A DNA stretch of 64,000 nt from CAISIP01 sp965278985 (GTDB lineage Bacteria > Pseudomonadota > Gammaproteobacteria > Burkholderiales > Burkholderiaceae_C): positions 620,001-684,000 of the forward strand of contig OZ257131.1 of assembly GCA_965278985.1 (NCBI GenBank). The letters are read 5' to 3'. Of this stretch, positions 25,240 through 33,800 are shown in pieces. The translations under genes were made by a program, and so were the position numbers. Below the pieces are notes generated by a model, which worked only from the letters and a program-made list of their open reading frames with translations, was not told where the DNA came from and ran no database searches. The number at the start of each line of letters is the position of its first letter. The stretch's first letter is position 1.

Positions 25240-26226
25240 TCAGGCAGCGGCGCGTTGCCGCGCTGCCACCCCAAGTGTGCCAGGGACGGCCGCGCGGTCC
25301 AGCGACAGCAACGCCGCACGGGTGGCCGGGCTCTCGAGCTGCTGCAGCCACCATTGCAGCGCACGGCCCTTGTGGCCGGGACCCTGGCCGCGCCAGGCGT
25401 AGTTCAGGCGCACCAGGCGCTGGGGGCGATCGATCTTCTTGACCACCAGGCGACCACTCTCCACATAAGGGCGGGCCATGCATTCGGGTACGAAGCCGCC
25501 GCCCAGCCCGCGCAGCTGCGCGTCGAGCTTGGCCTGCATGGTGGCCACGGTGAACACGTCCTGCCCGCCCAGCAGGCCGAAGGTCTGGCCGGCACTGCGC
25601 TGCACCGAGTCGGCCACCGCCACAGCCCGGTGGTTGCGCACCACCGCGTCGGTGATGGGTTCGGGTGCCGCGGCCAGCGCGTGGTGGGGCGCCACGGCAT
25701 AGACGAAATGCATCTCGCCCAACGGTTTGTGGTGGATGCCGTTATGCGTGGTGGAGTCGCCCACCACGCCGATGGCCAGATCCGCCTGGCCCAGCGTGAG
25801 GGCCTCCAGCGTGCCCGACAGCGTCTCGTCGCGCAGGCGCAGGCGCGTGGGCGGCTCCAGCGAGTAGAAGCTGTCGCACAGCTCCATCACCGTGCCCTTG
25901 GAGATGACGCCGTCCACGGCGATGGTGAACTGCGTCTCCCAGCCCGTGGCCACGCGCTTGACGCGGTTGGCCATGGCGTCGATGTCGCTCAGGATGCGTT
26001 CGCCCTCGCGCAACAGCTCGGCGCCGGCGGGCGTGAGCCGCGCCTGGCGCGCGCTGCGGTCGAAGAGCAGCACGTCCAGCGCGTCCTCGATCTGCCGCAC
26101 CCGGTAGGTCAATGCGCTGGGCACCAGGCCGATGGCGCGTGCCGCCGCCGCGAAGCTGCCGCTCTTGGCGATGGCCTGCAGCATCGCCAGGGCATCGGGG
26201 GTCAAAACGTCGCGCGCTGCGGGCAT
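25240..26226 (-). CDS. LysR family transcriptional regulator
   Basis: A 328-residue LTTR. The winged-helix domain (about residues 8-66) reads ALAMLQAIAKSGSFAAAARA then PSALTYRVRQIEDALDVLLF; the C-terminal effector domain follows (TIAVDGVISK... VARPYVESGRLV region). It is divergent from a pirin-doxX-wrbA-pirin cluster with a 126-bp spacer that contains a T-N11-A dyad, so it very probably controls that cluster. In this arrangement LTTRs usually repress themselves and activate the divergent genes in response to a small molecule; effector unknown, perhaps a quinone or electrophile. The C-terminus ends in an Ala/Arg-rich tail. Confidence 0.92.
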   Translation of the reverse strand: MPAARDVLTPDALAMLQAIAKSGSFAAAARAIGLVPSALTYRVRQIEDALDVLLFDRSARQARLTPAGAELLREGERILSDIDAMANRVKRVATGWETQFTIAVDGVISKGTVMELCDSFYSLEPPTRLRLRDETLSGTLEALTLGQADLAIGVVGDSTTHNGIHHKPLGEMHFVYAVAPHHALAAAPEPITDAVVRNHRAVAVADSVQRSAGQTFGLLGGQDVFTVATMQAKLDAQLRGLGGGFVPECMARPYVESGRLVVKKIDRPQRLVRLNYAWRGQGPGHKGRALQWWLQQLESPATRAALLSLDRAAVPGTLGVAARQRAAA

Positions 26227-26240
26227 CGAGGCATTGGTCG

Positions 26241-26266
26241 TTCAAAAAAACTGAATGATGCCATCA
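26241..26266. promoter_or_regulatory. Candidate LysR-type operator (two adjacent dyads)
   Basis: TTCA-N7-TGAA (26241-26255) contains the LTTR T-N11-A pattern; immediately next is a perfect 11-bp palindrome TGATG-C-CATCA (26256-26266). Both lie 15-40 bp upstream of the lysR start and about 90 bp upstream of pirin, the usual position of an LTTR recognition site. Confidence 0.5.
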
Positions 26267-26352
26267 AAGGCGGTGCATTGGCCGGGTGGCTGCGCGGCCT
26301 AAAGTCCGTTCCATCGACGCAAGACGTCCCACGAGACACAAGGAGCTTCGCC

Positions 26353-27054
26353 ATGTTGGCCGTACGCAGATCGCAGGACCGGGGTTATGCCGACCATGGC
26401 TGGCTGAAGTCCTTCCACAGCTTCTCGTTCGCCGGCTACTACGACCCCGAGCACATGGGCTGGGGCAACCTGCGCGTCATCAACGAGGACCGCATCGCCC
26501 CGGGCACGGGCTTTGGCACGCATGGCCACCGCGACATGGAGATCATCAGCTACGTGCTGGAGGGCAACCTGGCGCACAAGGACACGATGGGCAACATCAA
26601 GGGCATCCCGCCCGGCGACGTGCAGCGCATGAGCGCCGGCACGGGCGTGCAGCACAGCGAGTTCAACCATGCGCCTGCCAGCAACACGCACTTCCTGCAG
26701 ATCTGGATCGAGCCCGATGAACGCGGCGTGGAGCCGGGCTACGAGCAGAAGACTTTCGCGCCGGCCGACAAGCGCGGTGCGCTGAAGCTGGTGGCCTCGC
26801 GTGACGGTGCGCAAGGCTCGGTGCGCATGCATGCGGACGCATCCCTGTACGCAGGCCTCTTCGACGGCGACGAGTCCGCCGCATTGCCGCTGGACCCGCG
26901 CCGCAAGGCCTATGTGCACCTGGTGCGCGGCGACCTGCGCGTAAATGGCCAGGACCTGCACACCGGCGACGCGGTGCTGGTCGCCGACGAATCCCGCCTG
27001 ACCCTGGAGCAGGGCCGGGACGCCGAGGTGCTGGTCTTCGACCTGGCGCCGTGA
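26353..27054 (+). CDS. Pirin family protein
   Basis: A 233-residue bicupin. The N-terminal cupin has the metal ligands in GTGFGTHGHRDMEIISYV (about residues 51-68) and QHSEFNH (His and Glu of the iron site), matching YhhW-type pirins with quercetinase activity. The C-terminal cupin is shorter (YVHLVRGDLRVNGQDL). AAGGAG at 26339-26344 lies 8 nt before ATG 26353. It is the first gene of a cluster divergent from lysR. Pirins are linked to redox or electrophile responses; the natural substrate is unknown. Confidence 0.93.
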   Translation: MLAVRRSQDRGYADHGWLKSFHSFSFAGYYDPEHMGWGNLRVINEDRIAPGTGFGTHGHRDMEIISYVLEGNLAHKDTMGNIKGIPPGDVQRMSAGTGVQHSEFNHAPASNTHFLQIWIEPDERGVEPGYEQKTFAPADKRGALKLVASRDGAQGSVRMHADASLYAGLFDGDESAALPLDPRRKAYVHLVRGDLRVNGQDLHTGDAVLVADESRLTLEQGRDAEVLVFDLAP

Positions 27055-27112
27055 TCCCACAACATTTCGACGTTTCTTTTTTTCCAACCGACTCCCTAGA
27101 AAGGACTTTTGA

Positions 27113-27547
27113 ATGAACTCCCTCCAGAACCCCCTCGCCCTCGCCGCGCGTATCCTGCTCGCCGTGCTGTTCATCCCCGCGGGCTGGGGCAAGATCACCG
27201 GCTTCGAGGGCACGGTGGGCTACATCACCTCGGTCGGCCTGCCCATGCCACAGATCGCGGCGGCCATTGCCATCCTTGTGGAGCTGGGTGGTGGCCTGGC
27301 GCTGCTGTTCGGCTTCGGCACGCGCTTCGCGGCGCTGGCGCTGGCCATCTTCACGCTGGTGGCCAGCTTCTCGTTTCACAAGTACTGGGCCGTGCCCGCG
27401 GAAGCCGCCATGGTGCAGCAGCTGATGTTCTTCAAGAACATCGCCATCGTCGGTGGCCTGCTGGGCCTGGCCGCCTTCGGTGCCGGCAGCCTGAGCGTGG
27501 ATGGCCGCCAGCAGACCGGCGGCCGCCTGGCCACCGCGCGAGGCTGA
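27113..27547 (+). CDS. DoxX family membrane protein
   Basis: A 144-residue protein with four membrane helices (about residues 9-27, 45-68, 72-92 and 108-128). The family motif LLAVLFIPAGWGKITGF starts the first helix, and VELGGGLALLFGFGTR lies in the second/third. DoxX proteins form membrane oxidoreductase-associated complexes; the role is poorly defined. AAAGGA lies 8 nt before ATG 27113. A strong intrinsic terminator follows the stop, separating it transcriptionally, at least in part, from wrbA. Confidence 0.9.
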   Translation: MNSLQNPLALAARILLAVLFIPAGWGKITGFEGTVGYITSVGLPMPQIAAAIAILVELGGGLALLFGFGTRFAALALAIFTLVASFSFHKYWAVPAEAAMVQQLMFFKNIAIVGGLLGLAAFGAGSLSVDGRQQTGGRLATARG

Positions 27548-27557
27548 TCCTCCCGAC

Positions 27558-27592
27558 GCCCTGCCGCCGATGGCGGTGGGGCACCTGTTTTT
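27558..27592 (+). terminator. Strong intrinsic terminator after doxX
   Basis: GCCCTGCCGCC, loop GAT, GGCGGTGGGGC forms an 11-bp stem (two G-U pairs) at 27558-27582, followed after ACCTG by five T (27588-27592). It lies between doxX and the WrbA-like gene in the same direction, so downstream genes need read-through or their own promoter. Confidence 0.75.
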
Positions 27593-27624
27593 CATCCTCC
27601 CCATTTTTTCTTCGGAGCATCCTC

Positions 27625-28179
27625 ATGGCGCAAGTCGCAGTGGTATTTCATTCGGGTTACGGGCACACCTTGCGCATGGCGCAGGCCGTGGCCGAGGGCG
27701 CGGACGCGCAGCTGGTGGCCATCGACGCTGAAGGCAATCTGCCCGAAGGCGGCTGGGAAACCCTGGCTGCCGCCGACGCGATCATCTTCGGTGCCCCCAC
27801 CTACATGGGCAACGTCAGCTGGCAGTTCAAGAAGTTCGCCGATGCCTCCAGCAAGCAGTGGTTCGTGCAGGGCTGGAAGGACAAGCTCTCCGCTGGCTTC
27901 ACCAACAGCGCGGGCCTCAACGGCGACAAGCAGCAGACGCTCAACGCGCTGTTCACGCTGGCCATGCAGCATGGCATGATCTGGGTCAGCCAGGGCCTGA
28001 TGCCCGCCAACTCCAAGGCCACGACCCGCAAGGACATCAACAACCTGGTGTCGTACAGCGGCGCCATCGCGCAGTCGCCCTCGGACGGCGGCGCGGACGA
28101 CATGTCCAGCGGTGACCTCGAGACCGCGAAGCTGTTCGGCAAGCGCGTGGCCGACGTGGCCGCGAAGTTCCGCGGCTGA
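27625..28179 (+). CDS. WrbA-like flavodoxin-family NAD(P)H:quinone oxidoreductase
   Basis: A 184-residue flavodoxin-fold protein. The FMN phosphate-binding loop is FHSGYGHTLRMAQAV (residues 8-22), and the second flavin contact is FGAPTYMGNVSWQFKKF (about residues 55-71), as in WrbA. WrbA enzymes reduce quinones by two electrons and limit semiquinone formation. It lacks the longer insertion seen in E. coli WrbA (198 residues), and specificity is inferred. It lies between doxX and a second pirin; a terminator upstream suggests partial independence. The ribosome-binding site (CGGAGC) is weak. Confidence 0.87.
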   Translation: MAQVAVVFHSGYGHTLRMAQAVAEGADAQLVAIDAEGNLPEGGWETLAAADAIIFGAPTYMGNVSWQFKKFADASSKQWFVQGWKDKLSAGFTNSAGLNGDKQQTLNALFTLAMQHGMIWVSQGLMPANSKATTRKDINNLVSYSGAIAQSPSDGGADDMSSGDLETAKLFGKRVADVAAKFRG

Positions 28180-28212
28180 AGGCCGCCATACCGCCACCAG
28201 AAAGGAAGCCCC

Positions 28213-29091
28213 ATGCCACTGCAGCACGTGCTCGACGGACACCCCAAGGACCTGGGTGGGGGCTTCGTGGTGCGGCGGCTGCTGCCCTCGGCCAAGCGCC
28301 AGGCGGTGGGGCCTTTCCTGTTCTTCGACCATTTCGGGCCCGTGACCGTGCAGCCCGAGGACGAGCACGACGTGCGGCCGCATCCGCACATTGGTCTGGC
28401 CACCGTCACCTACCTGTTCGACGGTGCGATCCTGCACCGCGACAGCCTGGGCTCGGTGCAGGAGATCCTGCCCGGCGCCATCAACTGGATGACCACCGGC
28501 AGCGGTATCGTGCATTCCGAACGTCGGCCGGATCGGCTGGCGCAGAGCACCTATGCCAACCACGGCTTCCAGCTGTGGGCGGCGTTGCCGCAGGCGCACG
28601 AAGAGGCTGCACCGTCCTTCACCCACACACCCGCATCGGACATTCCAGCCTTGCAGCTGCCCGGCGTGAAGGTGCGCGTCCTGATCGGCGAGGCCTTCGG
28701 CGCGCGATCCCCGGTGGCCACCTTCAGCGCCACCACCTACCTGGACCTGGCTTTCGAGGCCGGTAGCAGCCTGGTGCTGCCGGCCCTGGCAGAGGAACTG
28801 GCGCTGTACCCCGTGGACGCGGCGGTGCGGGTGGATGGCCAGCCCGTCGAGCCGCGCAAGCTGGCGGTGCTGGAGCCTGGCAGCGGTGCCCGCATCGAGG
28901 CGCCGGAGGGCGGGCGCATGCTGGTGCTGGGCGGCGAAGCCCTGGGGCCGCGCTACATGTGGTGGAACTTCGTGTCCACGCGCAAGGAGCGCATCGTGCA
29001 GGCTGCAGACGCCTGGCGTGCCGATGCCTTTGCCAAGGTGCCGGGCGAGGTGGAGCGTATTCCGCTGCCGGACCTGAAGCTGCCGACCTGA
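28213..29091 (+). CDS. Pirin family protein (second copy)
   Basis: A 292-residue bicupin, longer than the first pirin. N-terminal metal site: VRPHPHIGLATVTYLFDG (about residues 56-73) and IVHSERRP. The C-terminal region has the Pirin_C domain (VLIGEAFGARSPVATFS; LVLGGEALGPRYMWWNFVST). It is only about 20-25% like the first copy by eye, so not a recent duplication. AAAGGAAG lies 5 nt before ATG 28213. Last gene of the LysR-linked cluster, ending 1 bp from the convergent sigma-factor stop. Confidence 0.92.
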   Translation: MPLQHVLDGHPKDLGGGFVVRRLLPSAKRQAVGPFLFFDHFGPVTVQPEDEHDVRPHPHIGLATVTYLFDGAILHRDSLGSVQEILPGAINWMTTGSGIVHSERRPDRLAQSTYANHGFQLWAALPQAHEEAAPSFTHTPASDIPALQLPGVKVRVLIGEAFGARSPVATFSATTYLDLAFEAGSSLVLPALAEELALYPVDAAVRVDGQPVEPRKLAVLEPGSGARIEAPEGGRMLVLGGEALGPRYMWWNFVSTRKERIVQAADAWRADAFAKVPGEVERIPLPDLKLPT

Positions 29092-29092
29092 T

Positions 29093-30352
29093 TCAGCCTG
29101 CAGCCGCCAACGCCGCGGCACAGCGCGCCAGATGGTCCCGCACGGCCGGCGTGGAGGCCAGCCCCATGGCCTGCCGATAGGCCGCGCCAGCGGCTGGCGC
29201 ATCGTTCGCCTGCGCCAGCCAATGGGCACGTGCGGCCCACCAAGGCTGGTACTGCCGCATGCTGGCGTCTTCCAGGGCGTCGAGCGCGTGGAGCGCTTCC
29301 ATCGCGCCTCGCGCCTGGCCAATCGCACAGGCACGGCCCACCCGCACACCGGCGGAAGGGCGCAGCGCCTGCAGCGCGTCGTAGAGCGACACCAGTGCCT
29401 CGGCCGGCACGTCCGCACCGAGCCGCCGCTGGGTGTGGGCAGACTGGATGGCGGCTTCGAGCTGGTAGGCCCCCAGTGTGCCCAAGGCCGCGGCCTGCTG
29501 CAGGCAGGCCTCCGCTTCCTGGTGCAGGGCGGCATCCCAACGGCGGATGTCCTGGGCGTCCAGCGGCACGTAGCGGCCCGTCGCGTCGCGCCGCGCGGTG
29601 GCGCGAGACTCGCAGAACAGCATCAGCGCCAGCAGCCCCCGGGGCTCGGCCTGGCGCGGCATCAGCGTGCACAGGATGCGGCACAGGCTGATGGCCTCGC
29701 GCGTGAGGTCGCGGTGCAGCGTGTCCGCGCCCTCCACATCGTCCCAGCCGGTGCCGTAGGCGGCGTAGATGCCATCGAGCACATCGGCCAGGCGCTGGGG
29801 CAGTTCGCGCGCCTCGGGGTAGTCGAAGGGGATGCCGGCCGCGCGGATGCGGGCCTTGGCGCGCACCAGGCGCTGGCCCAGCGTGCCGGGCGAGATCAGG
29901 AAAGCATTGGCCATGCGCGCCACGTCCAGGCCCAGCACGGTCTGCAGCATCAGCGGCGCGCGGGCCTCGGCGGCGATGGCCGGGTGGGCGCAGACAAAGA
30001 GCAGGCGCAGGCGTTCGTCGGGCACGGCGCGGCCGTCGGGGTCGTCTTCGAACAGCGTGTCGGTGAGCAGCAGCAGGTCCTGCACCGCGTCGTCCTGCAC
30101 GCGGGTGTGGCGCCAATGGTCCAGTGTGCGCCGGCGGGCCACGGTGAACAGCCAGGCCTCGGGGTTGTGGGGCACGCCGTCGCGCGGCCAGGCCGTCAGG
30201 GCGGCCTCGAAGGCATCGGCCAGCGCGTCCTCGCTGGTGGCGATGTCGCGGCTGCGCGCCACCAGCAAGGCGAGAAGCCGGCCGTAGGCATCCCGCGCGG
30301 CCTGGATGCAGGCCTCGCGGGATGCGCTGTCGGCCGGCGCGGCCTGCGGCAT
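29093..30352 (-). CDS. ECF42-like RNA polymerase sigma factor with C-terminal TPR-like domain
   Basis: A 419-residue sigma factor of the SigK/ECF42 type. The sigma-2 region includes EDALADAFEAALTAWP and NPEAWLFTVARRRTLDHWR (about residues 42-80); the sigma-4 helix-turn-helix contains GLDVARMANAFLISPGTLGQRL (split here: GLDVARMANAFLI then SPGTLGQRLVRAK, about residues 143-168). A long helical C-terminus (about residues 185-419) with repeated LxxA patterns is the TPR-type extension of ECF42. Its start overlaps the stop of the YCII/DGPF gene (TGATG), the hallmark neighbour of ECF42. No anti-sigma factor is adjacent, as expected for the group, which is thought to be regulated through the C-terminal extension. 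Confidence 0.88.
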   Translation of the reverse strand: MPQAAPADSASREACIQAARDAYGRLLALLVARSRDIATSEDALADAFEAALTAWPRDGVPHNPEAWLFTVARRRTLDHWRHTRVQDDAVQDLLLLTDTLFEDDPDGRAVPDERLRLLFVCAHPAIAAEARAPLMLQTVLGLDVARMANAFLISPGTLGQRLVRAKARIRAAGIPFDYPEARELPQRLADVLDGIYAAYGTGWDDVEGADTLHRDLTREAISLCRILCTLMPRQAEPRGLLALMLFCESRATARRDATGRYVPLDAQDIRRWDAALHQEAEACLQQAAALGTLGAYQLEAAIQSAHTQRRLGADVPAEALVSLYDALQALRPSAGVRVGRACAIGQARGAMEALHALDALEDASMRQYQPWWAARAHWLAQANDAPAAGAAYRQAMGLASTPAVRDHLARCAAALAAAG

Positions 30353-30711
30353 CAGGCGGCGGCGGGAATCGAGAACACCGGCCGCACTTCGACGCCCGCG
30401 GTGGCGGCGCAGGGCGCGCGCGCGGCCCACTCCAATGCCGCGTCCAACGTGGGCACATCGATGACGAAATAACCGCCCAGCTGTTCCTTGGTGTCGGCAA
30501 TGGGGCCGTCCTGGATCTGGAGCTTGTCACCCTTCATGCGCACCGTGGTGGCCGTGGAGGGTGCCTGCAGTCCGTGGCCCGCGGTCACCAGGCCGGACTT
30601 GCGGATCGCCTGCACGTACGCCATCCAGGCGCCATGGTAGGCGGGTGCCCGCTCGTCCTGCGCGCTGGCGCGGTCGTCGGGGGTGGTCATGAAGATCAGC
30701 ATGTATTCCAT
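30352..30711 (-). CDS. YCII-related (DGPF domain) protein
   Basis: A 119-residue protein of the YCII/DGPF superfamily: MEYMLIFMTTPDDRA at the start, a central helix region, and QDGPIADTKEQLGGYFVIDV (about residues 67-86), in which the DGPF motif is DGPI. Such proteins are fused to or encoded beside ECF42 sigma factors and may be enzymes or members of the sigma regulon; function unknown. The stop (TGA) shares its A with the sigma start codon. ACGAGG lies about 7 nt before ATG 30711. Confidence 0.9.
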   Translation of the reverse strand: MEYMLIFMTTPDDRASAQDERAPAYHGAWMAYVQAIRKSGLVTAGHGLQAPSTATTVRMKGDKLQIQDGPIADTKEQLGGYFVIDVPTLDAALEWAARAPCAATAGVEVRPVFSIPAAA

Positions 30712-30883
30712 GGGGTGCCTCGTAAGGAATGGTCGAGCGATGGTGCTCGAAGGATGTCGCGCTGGCGCGGTGCATTTCTACCGCGCGGCATGAATAAATT
30801 CAAACGTTACATGCCATGCGATAGCCAGGGGATAGCCAGGCATTGCGCGGGCTGTGGAGCTCGGCCCGCCAGGGCCCCAAACC

Positions 30884-30889
30884 TACAAT
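30884..30889 (+). promoter_or_regulatory. -10 element of dnaE, leaderless geometry
   Basis: TACAAT ends exactly 6 nt before ATG 30896, placing +1 on the start codon. There is no Shine-Dalgarno; no clear -35. Confidence 0.5.
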
Positions 30890-30895
30890 GCCCCG

Positions 30896-33800
30896 ATGTT
30901 TGTCCACCTGCGCCTGCACACCGAGTTCTCCGTCGTCGACGGCACCACCCGCATCGATGACATCGCCAAGGCCGCGGCCAAGGATGGCCAGCCGGCCATC
31001 GCGATCACCGACCTCAACAATGTCTTTGGCGGCGTCAAGTTCTACAAGGCCGCGCGGGGCGCCGGCGTCAAGCCGGTGCTGGGGGCCGAGGTGGTCATGG
31101 AAGGCCTGGGCGCCGATGCCGCCACCACCAGCAGCCGCGTGGTGGTGCTGGTGCAGAACAAGCAGGGCTACCTCAACCTGTCCGAATTGCTGGCGCGTTC
31201 CCACACGCAGGGTGGCCGTGTCATCCCCACCGCGCGCTGGGCCTGGCTGGAAGAGTTGTCCGAGGGGCTGATCCTGCTGTCAGGTGCACAGGCCGGCCCG
31301 TTGGGCGGCCCCTTGCTGCAGGGGGATCTCGGCCGCGCGCACGAAGTGGCGCTGAAGCTGGCGGCGATGTTCCCGCACCGCTTCTACATCGAGCTGCAGC
31401 GCGCCAGCCGCCCCGACGACGAACGCCATGTGGTGGCGGCCGTGCAGCTGGCCGCGCGCATGGGCCTGCCCGTGGTGGCCACGCACCCGATCCAGTTCCA
31501 GGAGCCCGACGACTACGACGCGCACGAGGCGCGGGTCTGCATCGCCGATGGCGAGATCCTCAGCAACCGCAAGCGGGTGCGGCGCTTCACGCGCGAGCAG
31601 TATTTCAAGTCGGCTGCGCAAATGGAGGCGCTGTTCGCCGACATCCCCTCGGCGGTGCAGAACACGCTGGAGATTGCCAAGCGCTGCAGCCTCACGCTGG
31701 TGCTGGGCAAGCCGCAGCTGCCGAATTTCCCGATCCCGCTGGTCAATGGCCAGCAGCTCTCGACCGAAGACTATTTCCGTCATGTCTCCTTCGAGGGGCT
31801 GGAGGAGCGCCTGGCCCACCTGTACCCCGACGTGGCCAAGCGCGACGCGGTGCGCCCGCGTTATGTGGAGCGTCTGGAGTTCGAGATCGGCACCATCCTA
31901 AAGATGGGCTTCCCGGGCTACTTCCTGATCGTGGGCGACTTCATCATCTGGGCCAAGAAGAACGGTTGCCCGGTGGGCCCGGGCCGGGGCTCGGGTGCGG
32001 GCTCGCTGGTGGCCTACGCGCTGAAGATCACCGACCTGGACCCGCTGCAGTACAACCTGCTGTTCGAGCGGTTCCTGAACCCGGAGCGGGTGTCCATGCC
32101 CGACTTCGACATCGACTTCTGCCAGGGCAACCGCGACCGCGTGATCGACTACGTGAAGCAGAAGTACGGCAAGGAGGCCGTGAGCCAGATCGCCACCTTC
32201 GGCACGATGGCGGCCAAGGCCGCCATCCGCGACGTGGGCCGGGTGATGGACATGAGCTACACCTTCTGCGACGGCATCTCCAAGCTGGTGCCGGCCAAGC
32301 CGGGTCAGTCGTACACGCTGGCCTACCCGCCTGAGCCGAAGAAGGACGGCGACAAGAACAACTACGCGCTGGAGCTGGAGCCGCTGCTCTACGAGCGCGT
32401 GCGCAACGAGGAGGACGTCAGGAACCTCATCGAGATGGCGCAGAAGCTCGAGGGCATGACGCGCAACATCGGCATGCATGCCGGTGGCGTGCTGATCGCG
32501 CCGGGCAAGCTCACCGACTTCTGCGCGCTGTACCAGCAGTACGGCAGCGAGTCGGCCGTGAGCCAGTACGACAAGGACGACGTCGAGGCCATCGGCCTGG
32601 TGAAGTTCGACTTCCTGGGCCTGGCGACGCTGACCATCCTGGAGATCGCGCGCGAGTTCATCGCCAAGCGCCACAAGGGCCAGGAGAACTTCGCCTACGA
32701 GAACCTGCCGCTGGATGACAAGGCCACCTACCGGCTGTTCCAGGAAGGCAAGACCGAGGCCGTGTTCCAGTTTGAAAGTCGCGGCATGCAGGGCATGCTG
32801 CGTGACGCCAGGCCCACGCGGCTGGAGGACTTGATCGCGCTGAACGCGTTGTACCGGCCGGGCCCGATGGACCTGATCCCCAGCTTCGTGAACCGCAAGC
32901 ACGGCCGCGAGCCGGTGGAGTACCCCCACCCCATGGTGGCCGAGATGCTCTCCGAGACCTACGGCATCATGGTCTACCAGGAGCAGGTGATGCAGACCGC
33001 CCAGATCCTGGGTGGCTACTCGCTGGGCGGCGCCGACATGCTGCGTCGGGCCATGGGCAAGAAGAAGGCCGAGGAGATGGCCGAGCACCGCGAGATCTTC
33101 CGCGCCGGTGCGGCCAAGAACGGCATCAGCCAGGACAAGGCCGACGAGGTCTTCGACCTGATGGAGAAGTTCGCGGGCTACGGCTTCAACAAGTCGCACG
33201 CCGCTGCCTACTCGCTGCTGGCCTACCACACGGGCTGGCTCAAGGTGCACTACACGGCGGAGTTCTACTGCGCGAACATGACCGTGGAAATGGGCGACAC
33301 CGACAAGCTGAAAGTGCTCTACATGGATGCCGAGATGATGGGCATCAGCTTCGAGCCACCGGATGTGAACCGCGGCATGCACCGCTTCGAGCCCGTCTCC
33401 GACAAAGTCATCCGTTATGGACTGGGTGCCGTCAAGGGCACGGGTCAGCAGGCCATCGAGGCCATCGTGGCCGCGCGCGAGGAGGGCGGGCCGTTCAGGA
33501 GCCTCTTCGACTTCTGCGTGCGCGTGGACCGCAGCCGCATGAACAAGCGCAGCGTGGAAGCACTGATCAAAGCGGGCGCATTCGACAGCCTCAACATGAA
33601 CCGCGCCGCGCTGGTGGCCTCCATCGACCTGGCCTTCGACTTCGCTGCCACGGTGCAGGCCAATGCCAACCAGGGTGGGCTGTTCGACGACGGCGACGAT
33701 GGCCACGGCTCCAGCACGCAGGAGCCTCCGCTGGTCGAGGCCACGCCCTGGGGCGTGAAAGAGCGGCTGGTGCTGGAGAAGACCGCCATCGGCTTCTACC

